From: Welwitschia mirabilis
Lineage: Eukaryota > Gnetophyta > Gnetopsida > Welwitschiales
Assembly (NCBI GenBank): GCA_051453625.1
Contig: JBOZIK010000001.1
Coordinates: forward strand, 55,143,251-55,166,705
Direction of reading: 5' to 3'
DNA length: 23,455 bases
Part shown: piece by piece, positions 1-7,868 of the stretch
Numbering within the stretch: position 1 is the stretch's first letter
Layout of the letters: the number at the start of each line of letters is the position of its first letter
Notes under the pieces: generated by a model
What the model saw: only the letters and a program-made list of their open reading frames with translations
The model's database searches: none
What the model was told of the DNA's origin: nothing
Position numbers and translations under genes: made by a program

Positions 1-398
1 AAAGTAGTCATTCCTTAATAGAGGATACGCTGCCCAAAACCAAGGTAACATCTCTCTGGATTACAAGATGATTCTCTGGTCCTAAGATCTCTTATCATGA
101 GAATGTCAGATACTATCGAAGATGATTAGGGATCAAGGTGGAGACCTTTATTTTTAGACAGAAAAGGAAGGGAAACTAACAGAGAAGTAAAGGAGAAATC
201 CTAACTGACATGCAAAGTAAAGTCATAAAGAAGAGGTAACAACTCAAAAATACATTCGGTAAAAGTGACAGAGAATAATATCGTCCTTCTGGTCTTCTGA
301 ACTAATGAGGGGATGACGAGGATTGATAATTGAAGCTCTAAGTCTTCTCTAGTTTAACTTCTGGTGATCTACCTATGAAGTGCTATTGACTAGTTCTA
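1..398. other. Unannotated AT-rich sequence left of first gap
   Basis: No open frame, RNA gene or retroelement domain is recognisable here. The base composition is a little less AT-rich than the rest of the window, and there are purine-rich runs around 160-240. The last 42 bases (357-398) are repeated exactly after the following gap (499-540). Confidence 0.5.
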
Positions 399-498
399 NN
401 NNNNNNNNNNNNNNNNNNNNNNNNNNNNNNNNNNNNNNNNNNNNNNNNNNNNNNNNNNNNNNNNNNNNNNNNNNNNNNNNNNNNNNNNNNNNNNNNNN
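399..498. other. Assembly gap, 100 N
   Basis: Exactly 100 N, the conventional placeholder for a gap of unknown size. The 42 bases before it (357-398) and the 42 bases after it (499-540) are identical, so two overlapping contig ends were probably placed side by side instead of merged. Confidence 0.95.
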
Positions 499-540
499 AC
501 TTCTGGTGATCTACCTATGAAGTGCTATTGACTAGTTCTA

Positions 541-914
541 GAGGTATCGCCTGTAAGTGACATCTAGATGATTAGGTGGATAACGATGTCTGGTAGATAG
601 ATCTCAGTTTGACTGCAAGTTATCTATATGTAAACTTTATCATTAGCTTTGTTGAAGTTGTCTTCCTGACTATTGTCTAGATGATTGAAGGGACGACAGG
701 TTTTTCTTGAGATTTAGTCAATCTGATTACTTGTTGTTTGCAGGAATAATTATCCAAAAATAACATTTATCCATATCTACATGAAATGATTGTGTTTTAT
801 CTGTAAACTACATGTTTTCATCTTGTTCATCTTGATTCTTGATTATCATAAGAATTAAGCATTTATCTGTTAATTCACCTACAAAACAACTCAAAATACC
901 CTATCAAATATACG
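541..914. other. Unannotated AT-rich sequence
   Basis: No coding or RNA feature could be recognised. If the copia-type element to its right were complete, this stretch would hold the outer part of its 3' LTR, but similarity to the 5' LTR copy fades at about 915. It is therefore either the original flank exposed by a truncation or LTR sequence too diverged to recognise by eye. Confidence 0.4.
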
Positions 915-1879
915 AAAGTTGGCAGTGCAACAATGCAATAGTTATAATAATAAGATTTAGTCCTTTCCATCAAAAGTCAAAAAGTCCTTTTTAGTTATCT
1001 CTCTCTTAGCTATTTTTATTAGAAGGCTTTTAGGATCTATTACAAGTAAAAATATGCTTTTAATACCTATAAATTGCGATAAAATGGATACATAATAGAT
1101 ACATAATGGATAAAAATTTTCATTTCCATTTAAGCCGGTTAACCCCTTCAAAAGTTAGATCGACTCCTCCTAGTGCTGTGACTTAAACAAGTTACTTGAG
1201 TGAACATTTGGGTTACCCCAGTTTCTTACAGCTCCATGTCTGGTTAACCCACTCATAAATTTATCCGTTTGCCTGCAAGTCCTGATAAAGATTCATTCCA
1301 ATTTTCTACATCAGATCTAGTCAACCCCTTAGGTGTCTAATTGATCCCTTGATGATCAGCTCAGGGGTATTAACTACATAATGCTTAAGTCCAGTTGATT
1401 CCTTAAAGATTCAGTCAACCCATTGATAATCAGTTTAGGAGTACTGTACTCAGGTTCACAGATCTGATTGACTCCATCATAGATCCAATCGACCCCTTGA
1501 TAATCAGTTTAGGAATACTGTTCTCAAGTTCACAAATCCAGTCAATTCCATCATAGGTCTGGTTGATCCCTTGATAATTGGTTTAGAAATACTGGCTCTC
1601 AGGTTTATAGATCTAGTCAATCCCTTAGAAATTAAATTGACTCCTATGAGTTCAATTTAATTCTAAGAGTTTGCTCTAAGTGCGATCGACCCCTTAAAAG
1701 TCTAGTCAATCCCTCAAGAGGTTGAGTAAACTTGATAGGTTTTTAGTGATTAGAAAATAATATTCATGGCTTTAGCATCTAACCTACAAGTGGTTAATAT
1801 TTTTTGTATAAGATACACAAAATTTGCTACACATAAAAAATTAGTTTAACATCAATTGGTAAAACATAATCTAATAATC
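915..1879 (-). mobile_element. Truncated 3' LTR of a minus-strand copia-type element (LTR A)
   Basis: This stretch matches, in the same orientation, about 6870-7868 of LTR B and 20360-21122 of solo LTR C. Shared landmarks are the TTTAGTCCTTTCCAT start region (about 955-970), the series of GATCGACCCC-like decamers (1125-1710), TTTAGCATCTAACCTA near 1772, and the end block with TTAGTTTAACATCAATTG (1841-1858). On the minus strand it reads from the LTR 5' end (U3) inward. The other part, which carries the TATA-like box and the GAGAACCC end in LTRs B and C, is missing beyond about 915. A purine-rich tract abuts its inner edge across a 10-N gap, as expected for a 3' LTR. Confidence 0.75.
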
Positions 1880-1889
1880 NNNNNNNNNN
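1880..1889. other. Assembly gap, 10 N
   Basis: Ten N lie exactly at the expected junction of LTR A with its polypurine tract, so the terminal TG of the LTR on the minus strand cannot be read. Confidence 0.95.
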
Positions 1890-1899
1890 CTTTCTCTTT
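1890..1899 (-). other. Candidate polypurine tract of the copia-type element
   Basis: The plus strand reads CTTTCTCTTT directly after the 10-N gap, so the minus strand has AAAGAGAAAG immediately before the start of LTR A. A polypurine tract in this place primes plus-strand DNA synthesis in LTR retrotransposons. Its position supports reading 915-1879 as a 3' LTR. The gap prevents a check of exact adjacency. Confidence 0.6.
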
Positions 1900-2471
1900 G
1901 ACACTGATGCTAAATAATACTTAGTTGTAATAATATTTAAAACATTGAAAAAAACTCCTCCTCATAAAATGCCTTTTATTCTTTGCAAAAATAGTGAATC
2001 TTTTAAAACTAATTGAAGAAATTTTGATAGGTTTAATTTTGTGCTAAAAAAAACAAGTTAAGGTGCACATTTGAAGAGTTAAGAACACAATATTTGACAC
2101 TTTGATCATGTAACAATTTAGAGTTCATTTTAATTATAGGATAAAATTATTTAAATCTTTAATAGTCATCATTTTAGATAATTGAAGTTTATTTCAAATA
2201 TAAGATAAACATCATTTGGATACAAAAGTTCAAGTTAATATGGATCTTTGAATTACATTGTAAAATAGTTGAAACAGAAATTGGAAGTATAAAACTAAGT
2301 GCATTTTTATTTCATTAGTTTAAGTATTACAAAATAAAATTACTTATCAAGAGTAAACTATATCTCAAAGCATGAAATATATACAACTAATTCTCCCTCC
2401 CTTTTAACATCAATAATAAAATAAAGAATAAAAGCACATAAGCATAAAAAAAGTCTTTGGAAAAAAAAAAA
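1900..2471. other. Non-coding AT-rich stretch, probable 3' untranslated part of the element
   Basis: Very AT-rich with no open frame of note. It lies between the degraded ORF at 2472-3515 (minus) and the polypurine tract/LTR A, so within the proposed element it would be 3' untranslated sequence. A poly-A run at 2460-2471 (plus strand) sits beside the end of the ORF. Confidence 0.45.
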
Positions 2472-3515
2472 CTAATCAGATTCCTCCTCTTCTTCTCTTC
2501 CTCTTTAGAATCTTCCTCAGAATATTCTTTTTCTTATTCTTCTTCCATGCGTGTTGAGCTAGTGGCTTCTACTAAAGTGTTAGCAATATCATACCTAGCT
2601 ACTATGAGGGCTTCCTTCATATGTATAGAATAGAAATCAATCCGTATCAGATATGAAAGAGTCTCATTAGGAGAGGTTTCCTTAGAAGAGGATGATTTTA
2701 AAGACTTCTTAGAAGGGATAAATATGTACATGCGGGATAGCGTTTCACACCAATGGGTGTCATGGGTAAGAGGATTTCAAGCTTAGGATGAAAAAGTATA
2801 TAAAAATGATAGCACAAGTTTGTGATTAGCATAGAATAGGGTAAGGCCCTAGTCCTGTGGTACTCCAACTGAGAGACCATATTCTTCAGTATGATAGAAG
2901 GGGCATTAATAGAATGCTTAATTCCTACCTAATACATTAAATATGCTCTATAGCTAAAGGCCTCATCATGATGATTGACTAATGGTAAAAAGTTATAAGT
3001 GAAGACCAAATGAAGAAAACAATATCTGGATGTAAGTAAGGAAGTGGAAATGATTTATTTCCAAGAATGAGTTCTATGATAACTCTTCCTTGTGACTACT
3101 GGCTTATCTTTTACGGAATCACAAAGAGTCCAAAAATTCTTTATAATTATCTTTAAGAAGATTAATAAGATTAGAAATAAAATTTACAGTGACCCTCAGC
3201 CTCTTTCTTAAAGGGTTTCAAGAGTTACTAAATCACGATCATAAGTTGCATTATAGTAAAATATACAAGTAAGAAAAGGATAAGTGGGACCAAAAATATC
3301 AAGGAAATAGCTAAGATGCTGATTTTTCAATAGTTGAATCATCTCTTTGAGCTCTATAAGATCTGAAGTAGATGCAAAACTTTCTTAATAGATAGGCTTC
3401 TTCTCAAATTTTCTAAAAACTTTTCAACATTCTCCTCAAACATCCCTTGGTAGAAGTAAGAGGGATATCTTGTTGGAGTTTTCTTGAATCTCTTCCTTGA
3501 AGAACTTTAAACCAT
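2472..3515 (-). pseudogene. Degraded ORF resembling plant-transposon (Transposase_32-like) protein
   Basis: A broken minus-strand coding region that can be followed only by switching frames. A start codon at 3515-3513 is followed at once by a stop (MV*). Readable blocks are a basic N-terminus rich in S, R and K; FGPTYPFLT followed by FYYNATYD (about 3230-3310); a stretch with LPYSMLITNLCYHF (about 2790-2840); PMTPIGVKRYPACTY (about 2725-2770); and an acidic E-rich tail (2480-2545). This architecture resembles the 'putative plant transposon protein' family (Pfam Transposase_32), which is scattered through plant genomes with retrotransposons and has no established catalytic role. The family call rests on memory of its general pattern, not on a search. 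The ORF sits where integrase, RT and RNase H of the copia element would be expected. It is non-functional. Confidence 0.5.
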
Positions 3516-3881
3516 TTTAACCTTTCTATAGAAGCTTAAAAGTAAGAAAAATAAGAAAAAATCACCAGAGCTAGGTGAAAAGCTCTAGATCTAGAAGTAA
3601 AACCTCTAGATCTGAGATAGAAATGATACTACAACACAATTAAATACGGCAATTTGAAGAATGAAATTGGATCCACTGATAGTACTTCCACATTATGATC
3701 CATTAGGTCTATTTAATTAATGGAAGTTCTAGTCGATCCATCGAGATGCGGATCTATACTATAGGAAGAATTCTAGGCGATCGAGCTTTTAGGCCTATTA
3801 ATCATCTACATTTGATCAACTAAATCATGGATTTAGTTAACTGACCTGTAATTAGCTAGAGGACAGTGAGTTAACCTCTAA
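3516..3881 (-). other. Spacer upstream of the degraded ORF, leader-like
   Basis: No coding signal. On the minus strand this stretch leads into the start codon at 3515 and contains AGATCT and CTAGAT-rich repeats (3575-3620), a pyrimidine-rich run just before the ATG, and several GATC/TCGA sites (3733-3785). It may be a 5' leader brought in with the ORF. A non-coding spacer between the copia remnant and the ORF is the minimal reading. Confidence 0.35.
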
Positions 3882-4380
3882 TTAATGTTTGTGAATGATA
3901 AAAATATCACAGAAATAAGGTTTTACATTAGTATCTTCCAAAAAATGTTTGATTCTAAAAAAATTTAAGCCAGTGTTTCCTTTTTCAATGTTGTAGTTCA
4001 TATAACTTAATTGATCATTGCACAAATTTATATGAGAATCTATCCTATAAATATTATCTATTCGATTTGCTGTAAGGACAATAATGTTCAATTTCTCATG
4101 CATAATTTCACACTTCAATTTTTCAAAAACTGTTTTATGAATTTTGTCACATAATTAACTAACACTTAATAAGTTATGCTTTAAACTATTTACATATAAT
4201 ACATTATTATGTTTAGGTAACTTATCTCCTTTGATGCATTTAATACCTTCTATTCTTGCCTTTTCATTATTTTTAAAAGTAACTTCTCATCCATCAATAC
4301 TTCTTAAGTGTTGCATCTTTCTCCTATCATGTACCTTAAGCATCCACTATCTAAGTACTAGCTGCTTGCACTTGATCCTT
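3882..4380 (-). pseudogene. Ty1/copia pol remnant: aspartic protease and gag-pre-integrase
   Basis: Minus-strand remnant of the start of copia pol. The protease active-site motif is read as YLDSGCLRYM (4328-4357), where D-S-G is the catalytic triplet of the retropepsin family; the preceding codon is TAG where a Trp is usual. Downstream come NNVLYVNSLKHNLLSV (about 4165-4213), then a stop, and then a stretch with KLKCEIMHEKLNIIVLTANR (about 4060-4125) that fits the gag-pre-integrase domain before the integrase zinc finger. Similarity ends near 3882. Protease would cut the Gag-Pol polyprotein inside the virus-like particle. There are stops and at least one frame change, and no integrase core, RT or RNase H follows on this strand. 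Confidence 0.75.
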
Positions 4381-4462
4381 TGAGAGCTGTTTGTGTTAAG
4401 AAAATTTTAAGATTGTTAGCTCTTACTCACTTAATTTTATTAGACTTATGTGATATACTTCT

Positions 4463-5102
4463 TTATAGAATAAATTTAAATGGCAAAGAATTTACTGAAT
4501 CTAAAAATAACATTAACTTTCTAATATTGCAAGATAACTTTGAATATCCAAGTCTTCTACAAAAATTACAAGAAACTCTAGAAGTAAACTTACATTGCTT
4601 GTTTACTTGTTTTTGTGGATTTTCTGAAATGAAGCTAATACTTGGTTTATCTCCAGTAGGTTTTTGAACTCCAAGCATCTGTTCTAACTTAGAATAACCA
4701 CTAGAAATTTATTAACAAAGAAAGATATATCCTTTCCTTGTGACAAGAGATTGAAGTTGTCAGATTCGAGCAAATTGCACTTTATTTCTATTTCATCATT
4801 TTTTTTTGGTAAGGGACTTTATTAAAATCATTTATCCTTTTTGCTAGCTTTTCACATTCCTCATATAGTTTGCAACATGTATCCTTAAGCTCATCTTATT
4901 CTTCATCGATTATGTCTAAGTCATCAGGCTCTGATATGCTAGATAAGTTCTTAAGAGAAGCCACAATTGCCATAAAAGATAATCTTCTGTTTCTATCTGA
5001 TTCTTGATCTAAACTACTATCATCATCCTCATCCTCATTATTCCATATTGCAACAAAAGAAGAATACCTTAATTTTTTGTTATCTTTTTGGTGTTTAGAC
5101 AC
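4463..5102 (-). pseudogene. Copia gag C-terminal linker with second zinc-knuckle remnant
   Basis: Continuation of the minus-strand gag toward pol. A frame change occurs just after the first knuckle, because the segment from 5102 is read one frame off. It runs through a Ser/Asp/Glu-rich block (EDEDDDSSLDQESD, about 4990-5035) typical of copia Gag after the first knuckle. A later frame carries a second knuckle, CNFCRRLGYSKLSC (4529-4570), in which the His of CX2CX4HX4C is Tyr. The region links Gag to protease in one polyprotein. Stops and frameshifts make it non-functional. Confidence 0.7.
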
Positions 5103-6010
5103 TTATTTGCCATATGTTCAAATCCTTTATAAGAGTAGCATTGGATTTTTTTACCTTTTTCTTACTCCTTTCTATATTTTAGATAACTTCTTTTTGTGCT
5201 TATACTTGGTTCACTCTCCTTTTTCCTTCTATGTAAAAACTTCTTAAATCTTCTATTTAGAAGAGTCACTTCATTATCATCTAAGTTTTCATCTGATTTT
5301 TTAGACCTATATTCTTCTTACACACATTTTAAGGTAGTACCTTTTTTTTCATCTTTAGTAAATTTAAGTTCAGAAGCTTGTAAGTTACCTTGTAGCTCTC
5401 CTAGTTCCATTGCATTTATGTTCTTGCTTTCCTTGATAGCTATGATCTCTGGTTTAGATCTCTTTGGTATAGATCTCAGTAACTTTCTGACTGCTTTTTC
5501 TTCATCCAACTGTTCTCTTAGACTTGTCATAGAGTTGACGATGTCTGTGAGTCTTGCAAAGAACTCCTATAAAGTCTCCTCCTTGTTCATGTGGATATCT
5601 TCAAATCTAGAAATGAGCATTTGAAACTTGACTTGCTTTATTATTGAATTTCCTTTGTGTACTATCTCAAGGATATATTAAGCATCCTTAGCATGATTAC
5701 AGTTTACCATATGTTTAAACTTATTTGCACAAACTATACAAAATATTGCATTAAGAGCACAGGTGTCTGTAATAGCTTTTGTTTTATTAGTAGCACTCCA
5801 TTGATCTTGATATTTGGGAACTAAAGTGGTATTACCATTTACATCTATTTTTGACAACATAGGCATAGTATAACCCTTATAGATAACATCTTATATATCT
5901 GACTCTAGGGTTTTAAGAAAAATTTCTGTTCTAGCTTTTCAATGTGCATAGTTTAATCCATTAAATAAAGATGGATAACCAGTGAAAAAACCATCAGAGG
6001 GATTATTCAT
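5099..6010 (-). pseudogene. Ty1/copia gag (Retrotran_gag_2/UBN2-type) pseudogene
   Basis: Structural capsid gene of a copia element, which would package element RNA in virus-like particles. The start is taken as the ATG at 6010-6008 (MNNPSDGFFTGYPSLFNG), 53 bases inside the PBS. It is followed by a segment with LNYAH and a stop where copia Gag has Trp, then the KAR.EIFLKTLES block, ALNAIFCIVCANKF and NCNHAKDA (5680-5760), FQMLISRFEDI (about 5590-5625), and KLLRSIP..KPEIIAIKESKNI (5410-5490). These are hallmarks of the Retrotran_gag_2 family. The first zinc knuckle reads CYSYKGFEHMANKC (5099-5140): C-X2-Y-X4-H-X4-C, with the second Cys changed to Tyr. Several in-frame TAA/TAG stops break it. 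Confidence 0.85.
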
Positions 6011-6062
6011 TTTAGGGTTTTGAAGTCTAGATTGGTTAAAATCTAAAGAAGAACTTAACTTA

Positions 6063-6074
6063 GCTTTGATACCA
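6063..6074 (-). other. Primer-binding site, tRNA-iMet type
   Basis: The minus strand reads TGGTATCAAAGC, which matches the usual plant copia PBS complementary to the 3' end of initiator tRNA-Met (TGGTATCAGAGC) except for one G-to-A change. It lies two bases inside the LTR end at 6077. This fixes the element's orientation and marks 6077-7871 as a 5' LTR. Confidence 0.85.
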
Positions 6075-6274
6075 ATTGATAGAATCGAGAACCCAAGAGG
6101 AGGGGGCAGAGGGTGAATAGGTTCTTTAAAAATTAACTAAATAAACTTATGATATAACAAAAAACTGGCTCAAAATAAATTGCTAATAAATTTATGCATA
6201 GAAAGAAATACTGAAAGTATTTAAAATAATGAAACTAATAGAAATCATAAAATACCAAATAGATGCATACAAGA

Positions 6275-6281
6275 TTTTATA
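6275..6281 (-). promoter_or_regulatory. TATA-like box in LTR B
   Basis: The minus strand reads TATAAAA, followed by TCTTG. LTR C has TATAAAT at the corresponding place (19818-19824). The position, about 200 bp from the LTR end, suits a U3/R promoter. No transcription evidence is visible in the sequence itself. Confidence 0.5.
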
Positions 6282-6396
6282 GTGATTTGAGAAAACCCCT
6301 ACTCTACTATTGATGATTAGCTTGTCACCATGCTTGATTTAGATTTTCATTAACTTTGTTAGGTATTGTAGTTTCACCTATAATGTTTACACATGG

Positions 6397-6559
6397 ACTT
6401 TTGTAGGCTAAGTCTTAACCTTTCTAATGTAAGTTTGCAAGATATCTCAACCTTTTAATGAACTTTTGAAAGCTAAGTCTCAACCTTTCAATATAATTTT
6501 GTAGGCTAAGTCTTAACCTTTTAACAGACTTTTGTAGGCTAAGTATTAATCTTTCACCA
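6397..6559. repeat. Tandem repeat of about 33 bp inside LTR B, five units
   Basis: Degenerate units on the theme ACTTTTGTAGGCTAAGTCTT begin at 6397, 6431, 6462, 6495 and 6528, a period of 31-34 bases. Unit 2 is the most diverged. Solo LTR C has only one comparable segment (20086-20120), so the array expanded in the LTR B lineage. The next gap begins 23 bases after the array. Confidence 0.8.
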
Positions 6560-6582
6560 TGTAAAATAGTGATAAAATAATG

Positions 6583-6682
6583 NNNNNNNNNNNNNNNNNN
6601 NNNNNNNNNNNNNNNNNNNNNNNNNNNNNNNNNNNNNNNNNNNNNNNNNNNNNNNNNNNNNNNNNNNNNNNNNNNNNNNNNN
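6583..6682. other. Assembly gap, 100 N
   Basis: A 100-N placeholder gap. The 41 bases before it (6542-6582) reappear after it (6683-6723) with one mismatch, the same edge duplication seen at other 100-N gaps in this scaffold. Confidence 0.95.
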
Positions 6683-7077
6683 AGTATTAATCTTTCACAA
6701 TGTAAAATAGTGATAAAATAATGTCAGGATGCACAGATATCACTCATTCTTTGGTACAATCATTAAGATGAAGCTCTTCTCCTCTAAAAGATGCAATAGT
6801 ATAGTACAAGATATAACCTTGAATGTATAGATATAATAAGTGATAGATCATCCTTAGCTAAGAATATAATGCCAAGATGTAAGAGTGATAATCACAAGAT
6901 CTAGTCCTTTCCATTAAGAGTTAAAAAGTCTTTTTTAGTTATATCTCTCTTGGCTATTTATATTGGAAGGCTTTTAGGATTTGTTACAAGTAAAAACATG
7001 CTTCTAATAACTATAAATGGCTCCAAAATGAATATGCAACAGATATATAACAAATAAAAAATTTCATTTTCATTCAA

Positions 7078-7700
7078 GTTGGTCAACCCCTCAAAAGTCT
7101 AGTTGACTCCTCATGATATCATGACTTAAACAGGTTGCCTTAGTGAACTTTTTGGTCACCCTAGTTTCTTAAGGCTCCATGTTTGGTAAACCCCTTAAGA
7201 TCTGGTTGAACCTAATCTGGTCATCATCAAATTTGTCCAGTCATCCACAAATTTGTCTAATCACCTACAAGTCCTGATAAAGATTCATTCTAATTTCCTA
7301 TGTAAGGTCTAGTCGATTCCTCAGGTGTTTGGTCGATTCTTTGACGATTGACTCAGGGATATCAGCTCCATAATACTCATGTCTATTCAACCCCTCAATG
7401 ATTCAATCAACCTCTTAACAAGTGGTTTAGGAATATTATTCTCAGGTTCATAGATCTAGTCGACCCCATCATAGGTCCGATCGACCCCTTGACAATTGGT
7501 TCAGGGATACTATTCTTAGGTTCACAAATTAAGTCGACACCATCATATGCCTAGTCAACCTCTTGATAATCTGTTTAGGGATACTAGCTCTTAGGCTTAT
7601 AAATATAGTTAATCCCTTAAAAATCCAATTACTCCCCTTTAAATTTAATTCAATTCCAAGAGTATGCTTTAGGTGCGATCATCCCCTTAAAAGTCTAGTT
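7078..7700. repeat. Dispersed TCGA-centred decamer cluster in LTR B
   Basis: More than a dozen occurrences of a loose decamer GRTCGACYCC, in forms such as GTCGACCCC (7459), GATCGACCCC (7480), GTCGACACC, GTCAACCCC, GTTGACTCC and GTCAACCTC. They are spaced roughly 20-70 bases apart and usually followed by TTAA, TCAA or ATCA. The same cluster lies in LTR A (1125-1710) and LTR C (20475-20960). The many TTGA/TCAA forms are what CpG loss from TCGA would give. Function unknown. Confidence 0.7.
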
Positions 7701-7868
7701 AATCTCTCAAAAGGATAAGTGAACTTGATAGGTTTTTAGTGATCAAAAATTAACATTTATGGCTTTAGCATCTAACCTATAAATGGTTAATATTTTCTAT
7801 ACAAGAAATACAAAATTTGTTGCACAAAAAATATTAGTTTGACATCAATTGAAAAAACATAACCTAAT

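Noticed and set aside
4380-4667. 95-codon plus-strand frame
   Set aside because: Antisense to the second zinc-knuckle region of the minus-strand gag; no domain in its own right.
5196-5624. 142-codon open frame on the plus strand
   Set aside because: It is the antisense shadow of the copia gag, whose conserved motifs are read on the minus strand.
6397-6559. CRISPR-like array
   Set aside because: The units are contiguous and diverged without unique spacers, lie in a plant LTR, and are a minisatellite.
7840-7847. TGATGTCA as the outer terminus of the copia LTR
   Set aside because: It would pair well with the ATCA end, but similarity between LTRs A, B and C continues about 20-25 bases beyond, and the polypurine tract at LTR A lies further out.
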